A DNA stretch of 64,000 nt from positions 144,515 through 208,514 of the forward strand of contig NZ_JAASAF010000010.1 of the NCBI RefSeq assembly GCF_012726195.1, read 5' to 3'. This DNA is from Rhodococcus sp. HNM0563. Its GTDB lineage: Bacteria > Actinomycetota > Actinomycetes > Mycobacteriales > Mycobacteriaceae. A program made the position numbers and the translations under genes. Shown one piece after another: positions 21,801 to 31,265 of the stretch. Numbering within the stretch: the stretch's first letter is position 1; each line of letters starts with the position of its first letter. Under the pieces are notes generated by a model. The model did no database searches, had not been told where the DNA came from, and worked only from the letters and a program-made list of their open reading frames with translations.

Positions 21801-22955
21801 TCAGAGCCCGAGGCGGGTGACTGCGTTGGCGACCAGGCCGGCGTGCTGTCTGCTGTAGAGCGCGACCATGCGCTCGTCGGCGTGCCCGGTCTGGGTCATG
21901 ATCGTCTGGGTGGTGGCGCCGCCGCGGACGGCCTGGGTGACGAATCCGGCGCGCAGACTGTGCCCGCCGAGGGTCGCGACGAGTTCGTCACTGAATCCTG
22001 CACGGCGAGCACGTCGTTGGATCATCGAGTGTACCGATTGTCCGGAGAGCGCTGCGGCGCCGAGCGACCCGGTGCGGTGCACCGGACGGAACAGCGCGCG
22101 GTTGCCGACGGGTGTCGTTCCTGCGGCCAGGCCTCGACAGCAGTGTTGCACCGGGCCGTCGTCCCCGTGCTCGAGTAGCGCCGCGACGGCAGACCTGCCG
22201 CCGTCGTCCCAGGTGTCGAGGACTTCGCGCCAGCGCCGATACGCGCACACCGGGCACGTGTGCGGGTCCTGGCCGTGCGGGAGAGTGACCGTGCGCCCAC
22301 GCGCCGCGCGATCGGTCTTGGACTGCCGGATTGTGACGTAGAGGCCGTCGGCTCGGTGTGGGACGACATCGGCGACGGTGAGGGCGGTCATCTCGGAGCG
22401 GCGCAGCGCCCCGGCGAGGCCCATGAGCAGTAGCGCGGCGTCGCGGCGCTCGGCGACGCGTTCGGCCCATCCGGCAGTCGCCGCGTCGATGCGCATGTGG
22501 GTGAGGATCGTGCGGATGTCGTCGGTGAGCAGCGGTGTACGGCGTGCAGGTGGGGTGGCGCGGTCGCGGCGGATGCCCCGGAGGAGTTCGCGGACCGATT
22601 CGTGCTGGCCCGGTTTCGGGTATCCGGCGAGAGAGTGCATTTTGTTGATGGTCGAGACCCACCGGGACAGCGTCGACGGTGCGTAGGCGTGGCGGCCGTC
22701 GGCGCGGACCTCCACCGATTTCTCGGTGACGAACCAGGAAATCTGCTCGGGTGTTGCAGGGAGCGGGGTGTGCCCGGTGGTGACGCACCAGCGGGTGTAG
22801 GTGTCCCAGTCCGTCAGTTGCGCCGCGCGGGTGTTGTCGGAGGCGGCTTTGTCCCGGAGCCGGCGCATCGCGTCGGTGATGGTGTCCGGTGGTTGCGGGG
22901 TGTGGTGCGCGAGGTCCGGTGGGGTGACGACCTCGGAACTGTGTTCGGTGCTCAT
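21801..22955 (-). CDS. Tyrosine recombinase/integrase
   Basis: A 384-residue tyrosine recombinase with all catalytic positions: Arg185 (GALRRSE), Lys213 in SKTD, His332-x-x-Arg335 (HSLR), His358 (GHAD) and Tyr367 (ALYSR). The N-terminal SAM-like core-binding domain spans about 25-130. A Cys pair (HTCPVC, about 232-237) and HCC (271-273) in an insert could bind metal. It starts only 6 bp after the pepN stop, an unusual place for an integrase. No phage or ICE genes are nearby, so it may be a domesticated or stranded recombinase. Confidence 0.88.
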   Translation of the reverse strand: MSTEHSSEVVTPPDLAHHTPQPPDTITDAMRRLRDKAASDNTRAAQLTDWDTYTRWCVTTGHTPLPATPEQISWFVTEKSVEVRADGRHAYAPSTLSRWVSTINKMHSLAGYPKPGQHESVRELLRGIRRDRATPPARRTPLLTDDIRTILTHMRIDAATAGWAERVAERRDAALLLMGLAGALRRSEMTALTVADVVPHRADGLYVTIRQSKTDRAARGRTVTLPHGQDPHTCPVCAYRRWREVLDTWDDGGRSAVAALLEHGDDGPVQHCCRGLAAGTTPVGNRALFRPVHRTGSLGAAALSGQSVHSMIQRRARRAGFSDELVATLGGHSLRAGFVTQAVRGGATTQTIMTQTGHADERMVALYSRQHAGLVANAVTRLGL

Positions 22956-22961
22956 GCTCGG

Positions 22962-25457
22962 TCAGGCCTCATTGACCTGTTGGACGCGTAGGTCCCGGGC
23001 GAGGTGGTCGCGTTGTTCGATGACGAGGCGTCGCAGAGCGCCAGGGGCGTCGGTGTTCGCTGCGAGCCACGTGTCGACCGGGTCGAGTGTGTCGGCTGCG
23101 GGGAACAGTCCGAGGACGATGCGGCGGGCGATCTCGATACTGCGTTCGGACCAGGTGTCTCGCAGGAGTGCGAAGTAGTCGCTGTCGTAGGGGCCGGTGA
23201 GGTCGCGGCGCTCACCGGCGCGGAACCCGCTGATGGTGGCGTCGAGGTGGTCGTTGGTGAGGGTGTGGTCGGCGCAGATCGCCGCCCACGCGTGGGCTTT
23301 GACCTCTGCGCGAGGGCGGGCGTTCATGGCTCGCAGGTGCGCGGTGCGGCCCGTGGCGGTGGAGTCACGGGACAGTTCGTCGTCGAGATCGGGCTTGTCG
23401 GCGTATCCGGTGGCGGTCAGCGCCGTCCACCACGCCCACCGCAGGTCTGCATCGAGTGCGAGGCCCGCCGGTGCGGGAGTGGTCCCGTCGAGTATCGCTC
23501 TGAGGTCGGTGGCGCGGTGGGTGTCCAGGGCGGCGGCAGCACCGACTGCGCGTGCGAAGGCGAGTTGGGCTCCGCTGCCGGGTTCGGCACTGCCGAGTCC
23601 GTGCCACACTGCGTCGAGCCACGCCGCGCGGGTCTGGGGACGGGCCCCGGCGGGAAGATAATGCTCGATCGCGGCGGGTGCGTTGGCGAGGACCGCGGTG
23701 AGAAGCGAGAGGTTCGATTCGTTCGTCGAGAATCGTGTCGCCATGGCGATGTAGCGGGTGGCGGCGAGTTCGCCGTCGCGGGTGGCGTTCCACAGCGCCG
23801 ACCAGATCAGGCCGCGTGCGAGGGGGTCGCGGACGCGGTCGAGTGAAGATTCGACGGTGGCGAGAGAGCGTTCGTCCAGGCGGATCTTGGCGTAGGTGAG
23901 ATCGTCGTCGTTGAGCAGGATCAGGGGTGCGTCGGGGAGTTCGATGCGAGTGTGGGTGTCGACGGCGTCGATCTCGACGCGGTAGGTGCGGACGAGGTCG
24001 CGTGCGGGGTTGTGGTCGTAGCAGGCGACGGCGATCCGGTGGGGGCGCGGGTCGGTCTGCACGATGTCGTGATGACCGTTGCCGGTGTGTTCGAGGGTCA
24101 GCGTCGAGACTCCGGAGGTCTGCAGCCAGGCGCGAGCCCATTCGGTGAGGTCGCGACCGGAGGTGCTGGACAGTTCGGCGAGGAGGTCGTCGAGCGTGGT
24201 GTTGCCGTACGCGTGGGCGTGGAAGTAGCGGCGGGCGCCGTCGAAGAAGGCGTCGCGGCCGACATAGGCGACGAGTTGTTTGAGGACGCTGGCGCCTTTG
24301 GCGTAGGTGATGCCGTCGAAGTTGAGTTTGGCGGCTTCGAGGTCGACGATGTCGGCGACGATCGGGTGGGTGGTGGGGAGTTGGTCCTGCAGGTAGGCCC
24401 ATGCCTTGCGGCGGTTGGCGAAGGCAACCCAGGCATCGGTGTATTTCGTTGCTTCGGCGCTGACGAGGGCACCCATGTAGTCCGCGAAGCTCTCCTTGAG
24501 CCACAGATCGTCCCACCATCTCATGGTGACGAGGTCGCCGAACCACATGTGTGCCATCTCGTGCAGGATCGTGTTGGCGCGGGCCTGGTACTGGGCTTCG
24601 GTGGCGGCGCCGCGGAAGACGTAGGCCTCGGTGAAAGTGACGCAGCCGGGGTTCTCCATGGCTCCGAGGTTGTATTCGGGAACGAACACCTGGTCGTACT
24701 TGCCGAATGGGTACGGGTAGTCGAAGTGTTCGGCATAGAAGTCGAGGCCCTCGGTGGTGACCTGGAGGATCTCGTCGGCGTCGAGGTGTTCTGCGAGCGA
24801 GGCGCGGCACAGCACCCGCAGCGGCACGGTGAGTTCTCCTCTGCTCCAGGTCGAGTCGACGCGGTGGTACGGCCCGGCAACGATGGCCGTGATGTAGGTG
24901 GAGATGGGCAGGGTCGGGGCGAACGTCACGGTCTGGTTGTCGCCGCCCCGCTGGCGGTGATCGACGGCCTGGTTCGAGATGACCTGCCAGTGTGCGGGCG
25001 CGGTGACCACGAACGTGTAGGCGCCTTTGAGGTCGGGTTGCTCGAAGCAGGCGAATACGCGGCGTGCGTCGGCCGGTTCGTATTGGGTGTAGAGGTAGGT
25101 TTCGCCGTCGACGGGGTCGAGGAAGCGGTGCAGCCCTTCCCCCGATCTGCTGTAGCGGCCCGTGGCGACGATGGTGACGACGTTGATTTCGCGGAGTCCG
25201 CTGATGGTGATTCGTGCGCCGTCGTAGACGACGGGGATCAGGTCGCCGTTGACCGTCACTGATTCGACGGAGTCGCCGAGGAAATCGAGCCAGGCTTCCG
25301 GGGCGGAGGCGGTGAACTCGACGGTGGTCACCGTGGGGAATCCGGTGCGGTCCGGGTCGACGGCACCGCGGAGGTCGAGTTCGACGTGGTAGGAGTGCAC
25401 GTCGAGAGCGCGGGCGCGCGCGGAAGTTTCAGCTCGGGACAGGTTGGCGGAACTCAC
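22962..25457 (-). CDS. pepN: Aminopeptidase N (M1 family)
   Basis: Zinc metallopeptidase removing N-terminal residues from peptides. The 831 residues include the exopeptidase motif GAMEN at 265-269, HEMAH at 299-303 and the third zinc ligand Glu322 in LKESFADYMG. The C-terminal ERAP1-like helical domain is complete. The start is a GTG (VSSANLSRAE). The recombinase gene follows immediately on the same strand. Confidence 0.96.
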   Translation of the reverse strand: MSSANLSRAETSARARALDVHSYHVELDLRGAVDPDRTGFPTVTTVEFTASAPEAWLDFLGDSVESVTVNGDLIPVVYDGARITISGLREINVVTIVATGRYSRSGEGLHRFLDPVDGETYLYTQYEPADARRVFACFEQPDLKGAYTFVVTAPAHWQVISNQAVDHRQRGGDNQTVTFAPTLPISTYITAIVAGPYHRVDSTWSRGELTVPLRVLCRASLAEHLDADEILQVTTEGLDFYAEHFDYPYPFGKYDQVFVPEYNLGAMENPGCVTFTEAYVFRGAATEAQYQARANTILHEMAHMWFGDLVTMRWWDDLWLKESFADYMGALVSAEATKYTDAWVAFANRRKAWAYLQDQLPTTHPIVADIVDLEAAKLNFDGITYAKGASVLKQLVAYVGRDAFFDGARRYFHAHAYGNTTLDDLLAELSSTSGRDLTEWARAWLQTSGVSTLTLEHTGNGHHDIVQTDPRPHRIAVACYDHNPARDLVRTYRVEIDAVDTHTRIELPDAPLILLNDDDLTYAKIRLDERSLATVESSLDRVRDPLARGLIWSALWNATRDGELAATRYIAMATRFSTNESNLSLLTAVLANAPAAIEHYLPAGARPQTRAAWLDAVWHGLGSAEPGSGAQLAFARAVGAAAALDTHRATDLRAILDGTTPAPAGLALDADLRWAWWTALTATGYADKPDLDDELSRDSTATGRTAHLRAMNARPRAEVKAHAWAAICADHTLTNDHLDATISGFRAGERRDLTGPYDSDYFALLRDTWSERSIEIARRIVLGLFPAADTLDPVDTWLAANTDAPGALRRLVIEQRDHLARDLRVQQVNEA

Positions 25458-25535
25458 GGATCCGATCCTGCCATTGCGGCGGCGATTTCTGGCCGGCTCC
25501 GGTCGGTATGCGTGTGTCGGCGGGTGCGCTTGTGC

Positions 25536-25988
25536 CTATCGGCGGGTCAGGGTCGTCCAGTCGGGGTCGAGTTCTCCGAGGAGCAGATCCTGTTCGTCAG
25601 CAAGCGGTTCGGACAGTGGAAGCGGCACGAAACGGCAGGCGAACCGCAGTCCTGAATCGGTGTCGTCGCTGCGGACTATGTGGATCCAGGTGTCCGGGGC
25701 ATCATCGGGGGCCCGGAGATGGAGGACGTGGGTGTGCCGGGGTTGCCCGGTGACCGGGTGCGGTCGGCGATCGATACCGGCCGTCCCGATCACCCTGCAG
25801 AGCGCGAGGCCGGTCTCTTCGGTGACTTCGCGGAGCGCGGCAGCGTGGGGGTCTTCCCCTGTGCGGATGCCTCCGGCGGGGATCTGAGTGCCCGCGTCGG
25901 GGATACCGACGTGGTCGAACACGAGCAGTTCGGGTCCTGTGTGGTCGCGCATCACGTAGGCGGCGATGCGTTTTCGGAGTGTCTGCAC
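25536..25988 (-). CDS. Nudix hydrolase
   Basis: 150-residue Nudix protein with a complete box: GGIRTGEDPHAAALREVTEE then TGL, at about residues 39-61. The N-terminal KRIAAYVMRD and the size suit a small nucleoside-diphosphate-X pyrophosphatase, but the substrate cannot be told. The start is a GTG. It stands between pepN and the NmrA gene on the same strand. Confidence 0.88.
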   Translation of the reverse strand: MQTLRKRIAAYVMRDHTGPELLVFDHVGIPDAGTQIPAGGIRTGEDPHAAALREVTEETGLALCRVIGTAGIDRRPHPVTGQPRHTHVLHLRAPDDAPDTWIHIVRSDDTDSGLRFACRFVPLPLSEPLADEQDLLLGELDPDWTTLTRR

Positions 25989-26057
25989 CCGGTCAGTATT
26001 CAGGTCTCGACCCTGCCCGTGTTCCAGGGGACTACGCCCGTGTTCCGGAGGACTGCG

Positions 26058-26906
26058 TCAGGCGCCGAGTACGTCGGCCAGCTTGGTGGTGGGGCGGCCG
26101 ATGAGTCGGCGCAGGTCATGACCATCGGTGTCGAGGGCGCCTGCGGCGATTCCGGCATCGGAGTCGGCGAGGACCTGTGCAAACGGTGCCGGCACTCCGG
26201 CACCCTCGAGCACTGTGGCGTACTCGGCCTGCGGGAGGTCCTTGTAGGTGACCTCGGTGCCGAGGACGCGGGAGAGCACGTCGGCGATGTCGCTGTAGGT
26301 GAGGTGTTCGTCGCCGCCGAGTTCGTAGGTGACGCCGTTGTGGCCGTCGGTGGTCAGGACAGCTGCGGCCGCCTCGGCGAAATCCTTGCGGGCGGCGCCG
26401 GCGAGGCGGCCGGTGCCTGCCGCACCGAACAGTGCGCCGGCGGCCTTGGCGGTGTCGACGGCCGATTCGTAGTTCTCCCAGTACCACCCGTTACGCAGGA
26501 GCGTGTGGGCTAGCCCGGACTCGGCGAGCAGTTGCTCGGTGGCCTTGTGCTCGGCGGCGAGCGCCAGAGGAGAGGTGTCCGCTGCGAGGATCGAGGTGTA
26601 GGCGATGGATCCGACTCCGGCGGCTTGTGCGGCCTCGACGATATTGGTGTGCTGCGGCAGGCGCTGGCCGACCTCGCTACCGGAGATGAGGAACAGCTTG
26701 TCGACGCCGGTGAGTGCCTCGCGTAGTGCAGCGGGGTCGGCGTAGTCGGCGGCGCGAACCTGGACACCGGCGGCAGCGAGATCGGCGGCCTTGGCGGTGT
26801 CACGGACGATCGCGACGATGTCACCGGCGGGGATGCCGCGTTCCTGCAGGGCTGCGATGGTCAGGCGGCCGAGGTGTCCGGCGGCTCCGGTGACTGCGAT
26901 GGTCAT
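26058..26906 (-). CDS. NmrA-family NAD(P)H quinone oxidoreductase-like protein
   Basis: The 282-residue atypical short-chain dehydrogenase has GAAGHLG at 7-13 for dinucleotide binding and LLRNGWYWENY typical of QorB/NmrA (quinone oxidoreductase 2) proteins; the catalytic Tyr-x3-Lys triad of classical SDRs is absent. It is divergent from an HxlR regulator, a standard pairing for redox or quinone-stress control. Confidence 0.88.
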   Translation of the reverse strand: MTIAVTGAAGHLGRLTIAALQERGIPAGDIVAIVRDTAKAADLAAAGVQVRAADYADPAALREALTGVDKLFLISGSEVGQRLPQHTNIVEAAQAAGVGSIAYTSILAADTSPLALAAEHKATEQLLAESGLAHTLLRNGWYWENYESAVDTAKAAGALFGAAGTGRLAGAARKDFAEAAAAVLTTDGHNGVTYELGGDEHLTYSDIADVLSRVLGTEVTYKDLPQAEYATVLEGAGVPAPFAQVLADSDAGIAAGALDTDGHDLRRLIGRPTTKLADVLGA

Positions 26907-26984
26907 GTGTCTCCTCCGGTTGAGTTCGCACGCCGAGACGCTCGAACTATTGATGCTTCAACTGTCCCCCATTTATACACTTAC

Positions 26985-27012
26985 CTTTCGATAGCGCAAT
27001 ACTTTCGGTAGC
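26985..27012. promoter_or_regulatory. Direct repeats in NmrA/HxlR divergent promoter
   Basis: CTTTCGATAGC at 26985-26995 and CTTTCGGTAGC at 27002-27012 are 10/11 identical with a 17-bp period. They lie between the two divergent starts, immediately upstream of the TAAAAT box of the HxlR gene. Likely HxlR operator. Confidence 0.5.
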
Positions 27013-27047
27013 TCTTCCTGATGGTTCGCGAGGTAAAATGGACAGCC

Positions 27048-27422
27048 ATGCGCACCGCCGACCTTCCCGAAGCCAATGTTTTCGCGCGAGACTGCGCGTC
27101 CAGGCCGGTGCTTCAGAACATCACCGGGCGCTGGGGCGCCTTGGTGCTCGCAGCACTCGCCGACGACACCCACCGCTTCTCCGAACTGCGCCGTCATGTC
27201 GACGGCATCAGCGAACGGATGCTCTCGCAGACCCTGCAGACCCTCGAACGTGACGGCCTCGTACACCGCGAGGTCCTCACGTCCATCCCTCCGCACGTCG
27301 AGTATTCGCTCACCGGGCTGGGACACCGGATCGTCACGCCGCTGCTCGCCCTCCTGTCTCTCGTTGAGGTCAGCGTGCCGGAGATCATCGCGGCGCAGAT
27401 CGAACATGATCGCAGCCGCTGA
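27048..27422 (+). CDS. HxlR-family transcriptional regulator
   Basis: 124-residue winged-helix regulator: Cys near the N-terminus (RDCASRPVLQNITGRWG), recognition helix region RFSELRRHVDGISERMLSQTL and the wing VHREV...PPHVEYSLT. The ATG at 27048 lies 9 nt after TAAAAT (27033-27038), suggesting a leaderless message; an in-frame ATG at 27021 is possible. HxlR proteins often sense quinones or aldehydes through that Cys and control the divergent oxidoreductase. Confidence 0.88.
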   Translation: MRTADLPEANVFARDCASRPVLQNITGRWGALVLAALADDTHRFSELRRHVDGISERMLSQTLQTLERDGLVHREVLTSIPPHVEYSLTGLGHRIVTPLLALLSLVEVSVPEIIAAQIEHDRSR

Positions 27423-27426
27423 GCGT

Positions 27427-27441
27427 TCGCACCTCGTGCGA
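27427..27441. terminator. Small hairpin between convergent HxlR and rph genes
   Basis: TCGCAC-CTC-GTGCGA forms a perfect 6-bp stem 4 nt past the HxlR stop. There is no U tract. A weak candidate terminator. Confidence 0.3.
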
Positions 27442-27522
27442 CGGCAGTTCGCGACCCACTTCGGAGACCTGCGCATGCACGACCGTGACGTTCCTTGTCG
27501 GATACCGGGATCTGCTCGCTTG

Positions 27523-30138
27523 TCATATCCGATCGGAGAGGATCTCGACGTACCCGTCCGTTCCGTTGACACGGATCCGCTGTCCGTCGCGGATCGAGGC
27601 GGTGGCGCCCGGCACCGCGACGACGGCGGGCAGCCCGTACTCTCGCGCGATCACCGCGCCGTGAGTCATCAGTCCACCTACTTCCGTGACCAGACCTGCG
27701 ATCGCGACGAACAGCGGCGTCCAGCTCGGGTCGGTGTAGGCGGTCACCAGGATGTCACCCGCTTCCAGATCAGCCCGCGCGATATCGGAGACCACCCGGG
27801 CACGTCCTTCGACAACCCCTGTGGACACGGCCAGGCCGGGCAGTGCACCCGCCGGAAGATCCTCGCGCCGGTACTCGCCCGTGACGATCTCGCCGTTCGA
27901 GGTGAGCACGCGCGGCGGCGTGAGCGCTCGGAACGAGCGGAACTCTTCTCGCCGTTCGCGCACGAGTTCTCGGGGTGCGTGCTGTGTGCGCACCACCTCG
28001 CGGACTTCGTCGAAACGTAGGTAGAAGATGTCGTCGGTTCGTTGCAGCACTCCTGCCCGGACGAGGCGTTCGGCTTCGCCGAGGAGCGCTTGTTTGTAGA
28101 GGAAGTAGCGGCAGACCATTGCGTACTTCGGATACTCGCGGTAACCGGCGAAGGTGCGGACGCGGTCGATCACGGCCTTGGTTTCGTCCGCTTTGCGGTC
28201 CCCGTCGGGAAGCGCGCGGAGCCGTTCGAGTACCTCGTCTTCCTTCTGTCGCGCCGTGCGCAGTCCGTCGTCGAAACGTCGTCTGGCGGCACCCGGTTCG
28301 AAGTTCGCGAGGTTGCCGAGGATGGTCGGGACGAGTGCGGTGGGGTGCTCGCGCCACCGCGGCCTGGTGATGTCGATCTCGCCGACGCAGCGCATCCCGT
28401 ACTTGTCGAGGTACGAGTCGAGGGCGTCTCGGGCTTCCCCTCCGCCGGGCAGTGTGGCCAATGCGTCGAGGAACTGCGCGTCGCCGAGGCCTGCCCCCTC
28501 GACGCTCTGGAGGAATGCGACGACCTCAGGGTGGGGCCGGATCGCGTCGGCAACGTCGAGCAGCTCGAGGCCCATTTCGGAGGTGATGTTGTGGGGGACG
28601 GATTGCGTCAGGGCGTCGACGGCATTCTTCTCTCCCAACCACTCGTCAAGATGCTCACGCAACCACGTTGCGCCGTCCAAGGAAGCCCTGATCGCTCGAG
28701 AGCTCTTCGGTGCGAAGAGGATTCGGCGAAGTTCCAGGATGTCTGCGTCGATGAGGTCGAGGAGCGCAAGCCCGGTTCGGGTTCGGATGTCGTGGGCCAG
28801 CACCGAGATGGAGGCTTCGCTGTCTGCGATCAGTTCGGTGGCGAGCGCGTCGTCGGTCTCGATCGGGGCATGCGGGGCGCCGGCAGCCGAGCTCCGGTCG
28901 GTCGGTACATCCGGGCGGGTACGAACGAAACCGCGTTCGACGATGGTCTTCAGTGCGTCGCCGACGAGCGGTTCGGAGCTGCCGAGGGCCGCGATCAGGC
29001 CTGCACTCGCCGTGGGCGATGCGAGTCGGTCGGTGACGTCGACGAACAGCCGGCCCCCTGCATCGCGCATGGGTGCCGTACTCGTCATCTGCCAGACAGA
29101 GAGCCCCAGCGGTTTGATGGCGTCGGTCATCATCTGCTGGTGTCCGACCGACACATACACCCGGTTCGCGTCGTCGGGAGCCTCGGGAATCGGGAACAGT
29201 GTGGTAATGGGCCGGCTCTGGACGATCCGGAATTCATCGTCGACGAGGCACCATTCGATGTCCTGGGGTCGCCCGAAGTGGGTTTCGATGTCGCGGCCGA
29301 GCTGCGCGAGTCGTACTGCCTGCTCGTCGGCCAGTACCGGCCGGATCTGCTCTTCCGATTCGAGGATGCGGGTTCTCGTGCCTCCGGCCGGATCTGCCTC
29401 GACGGCGAGTTCTTTTGTCGCCACAGATCTGTCGGTGACGTTGCCGTCACGCACCTTGTAGACGTCTGCCTCGACGAAACCGGAGACCAGGGCCTCACCG
29501 AATCCGTATCCGGCGTCGATGCATACGACGGTGCGATCGCAGGTGAGCGGATCGGCGGTGAACAGGATCCCAGAGGCCTGCGCGAATGCCATGCGCTGGA
29601 CGATGACCGCCATGTGGACCGCGCGGTGGTCGTACCCGTTCCGTAGCCGGTAGGTGACGGAACGTTCGGTGAACAGCGAGGCCCAGCACCGGCTGACGTG
29701 TCGAAGGATCTCCACTGATCCGGTGATGTTGAGGTAGGTGTCCTGCTGACCGGCGAAGGAGGCGTCGGGCAGGTCCTCGGCGGTTGCGCTCGAGCGGATG
29801 GCATACGCGCCGTGTGCACCGAGCGCAGCGTGTGCGTCGGTGATCGTCACGGCCACGTCGTCGGGGATCGGGCACTGTTCGATCGCGCGACGGATGTCCG
29901 CGCTCGTTGCGCTGATCCGCTCGCGGTCGTGGTGGTCCAGTCCCGCGATCCGGTCGATCAACGCGTCGAACCGGGGTGCGGCGGTGACGATCCGCTGGAA
30001 GGCGTCCGTCGTCACGCAGAAGCCGTCTGGCACGTGTGTGCCCGGGATGCGCGACAGTTCACCGAGGTTCGCGCCTTTACCTCCCACCCGTGCGATATCT
30101 GTGCGGTCGATCTCGTCGAAGCCCAGCACGTAGTCCAT
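27523..30138 (-). CDS. rph: Rifampicin phosphotransferase
   Basis: Enzyme that inactivates rifamycins by transferring the beta-phosphate of ATP to the ansa-chain C21 hydroxyl. The 871 residues follow the Rph layout: N-terminal ATP-binding domain (RVGGKGANLGEL at 16-28; RSSATAEDLPDASFAGQQ), a central rifampicin-binding domain (about 330-755) and a C-terminal phosphohistidine domain with the catalytic His at about 826 in GGLMTHGAVIAREYG, matching His825 of Listeria Rph. Length and the absence of a PEP/pyruvate C-terminal barrel exclude PEP synthase. AGGAG precedes the ATG at 30136-30138. Confidence 0.93.
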   Translation of the reverse strand: MDYVLGFDEIDRTDIARVGGKGANLGELSRIPGTHVPDGFCVTTDAFQRIVTAAPRFDALIDRIAGLDHHDRERISATSADIRRAIEQCPIPDDVAVTITDAHAALGAHGAYAIRSSATAEDLPDASFAGQQDTYLNITGSVEILRHVSRCWASLFTERSVTYRLRNGYDHRAVHMAVIVQRMAFAQASGILFTADPLTCDRTVVCIDAGYGFGEALVSGFVEADVYKVRDGNVTDRSVATKELAVEADPAGGTRTRILESEEQIRPVLADEQAVRLAQLGRDIETHFGRPQDIEWCLVDDEFRIVQSRPITTLFPIPEAPDDANRVYVSVGHQQMMTDAIKPLGLSVWQMTSTAPMRDAGGRLFVDVTDRLASPTASAGLIAALGSSEPLVGDALKTIVERGFVRTRPDVPTDRSSAAGAPHAPIETDDALATELIADSEASISVLAHDIRTRTGLALLDLIDADILELRRILFAPKSSRAIRASLDGATWLREHLDEWLGEKNAVDALTQSVPHNITSEMGLELLDVADAIRPHPEVVAFLQSVEGAGLGDAQFLDALATLPGGGEARDALDSYLDKYGMRCVGEIDITRPRWREHPTALVPTILGNLANFEPGAARRRFDDGLRTARQKEDEVLERLRALPDGDRKADETKAVIDRVRTFAGYREYPKYAMVCRYFLYKQALLGEAERLVRAGVLQRTDDIFYLRFDEVREVVRTQHAPRELVRERREEFRSFRALTPPRVLTSNGEIVTGEYRREDLPAGALPGLAVSTGVVEGRARVVSDIARADLEAGDILVTAYTDPSWTPLFVAIAGLVTEVGGLMTHGAVIAREYGLPAVVAVPGATASIRDGQRIRVNGTDGYVEILSDRI

Positions 30139-30261
30139 TCGCTGCTCCTGACCTGTGGTGTCGGCATGTGAGAGGCGAGTATGGACCAATTTTCGGGGCC
30201 TCATGAGCGGCATCGATCGTGTATAACGTGAAAGGGGGGCGGAGAAGTCTCGCACGCTTGC

Positions 30262-30284
30262 CGCAGCCGAAGTCGTCGGCTGCG
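30262..30284. promoter_or_regulatory. Perfect 9-bp dyad upstream of rph
   Basis: CGCAGCCGA-N5-TCGGCTGCG lies about 125 bp upstream of rph and 78 bp past the esterase stop. On the minus strand it runs into TGCGGCAAG, which resembles from memory part of the rifamycin-associated element reported upstream of such genes. It could instead be the esterase terminator. Confidence 0.4.
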
Positions 30285-30362
30285 AGTTGGTGTCCATTCC
30301 GATGGTTCGTGACGGATAGTTCGGTACACCAACCGTCATTTCCGACGCCGAACGGGTCGCAG

Positions 30363-31265
30363 CTACGCGGGTCGGGGTGCGCGAAGTCGGTCGACGATGA
30401 TGCTGCGGGCGGCTCGGCCTTCGGGTGTGGGGGTCAGCGGGTAGACATGCAGCAGCCCGTCGCCCGGGTGATAGTCGACCTCGATCCCTTCTGCCGTCGC
30501 CTTGTCCACGAGCAGCCGGGTGTCTGGATAGATGATGTCGCGGGTGCCGATGAACACGGTGAGAGGGCCGAGTCCGTGCAGGTCGGCGGCGAGTGGGCTC
30601 ACCCATGGGTGATCGAGGGCGAGATCGCGGCGCCAGTGGTCGATGAATACGCGGGTGCCCTCGCGGGCGAGCCATGGATCGGTGGGTTGGACGATGTCGA
30701 TCTCGGGGTTGGACAGGGACAGATCGAGTGCCGCCGAGATGAGAACCGTTCGCGGCAGTGTCAGGGCGTGCTCATCGCGGAGGGTGATCGCCGCCGAGAG
30801 CGCGATCTGCCCGCCCGCGGAATCACCGGCGATGCACGCGGTGCCGTACCGGTCGTGATTGGTCCGGACGAGGTCGGCGATCATGGGGACGACCTGCCCG
30901 GCGGTACCGAACGGCACCAGAGGGTAGATCGGCACGGTGACGGTGGTCTGCGCGACCGCGGCGATCTGCGCCGCGAGATGCCAATGCTGCGAGACGATTT
31001 CGTTGACCCATCCCCCGCCGTGGACGTAGACGGTACTTCCGTGCGGCGTTCCTGAGATGGGCGCGATCGTGTAGATGGGCCACTGTCCGCTGCGGTCGAG
31101 CGTCACGGTTACGTCGCGCCGCAATCGTGCCGGCGGGCCGTAGGGCCGCGGGCGGAGCGAGACTTCCGTCAGGTGTGCGCGTGCGGTCACCGGATCGAGG
31201 TAGTTGCGGTTTCGGCGCATCGCTTTGATGACCGTGGGCAGGAGACGACTCGGTACGCTCGGCAA
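30363..31265 (-). CDS. Alpha/beta hydrolase (hormone-sensitive-lipase type esterase)
   Basis: 300-residue esterase with the oxyanion motif HGGG at 82-85, nucleophile Ser149 in GDSAGG, the Asp in RDIIYPD and the His in GLLHVYP. This arrangement is that of HSL-family carboxylesterases and of Rv-type Lip enzymes. The start is probably the TTG at 31263-31265 preceded by GGAGG; an in-frame ATG 15 codons later is the alternative. It lies upstream of rph on the same strand, but with 224 bp between. Confidence 0.85.
   Translation of the reverse strand: MPSVPSRLLPTVIKAMRRNRNYLDPVTARAHLTEVSLRPRPYGPPARLRRDVTVTLDRSGQWPIYTIAPISGTPHGSTVYVHGGGWVNEIVSQHWHLAAQIAAVAQTTVTVPIYPLVPFGTAGQVVPMIADLVRTNHDRYGTACIAGDSAGGQIALSAAITLRDEHALTLPRTVLISAALDLSLSNPEIDIVQPTDPWLAREGTRVFIDHWRRDLALDHPWVSPLAADLHGLGPLTVFIGTRDIIYPDTRLLVDKATAEGIEVDYHPGDGLLHVYPLTPTPEGRAARSIIVDRLRAPRPA

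Noticed and set aside
28042..29646. 534-residue plus-strand frame opposite rph
   Set aside because: Antisense shadow of a well-supported rifampicin phosphotransferase; no domain recognised.
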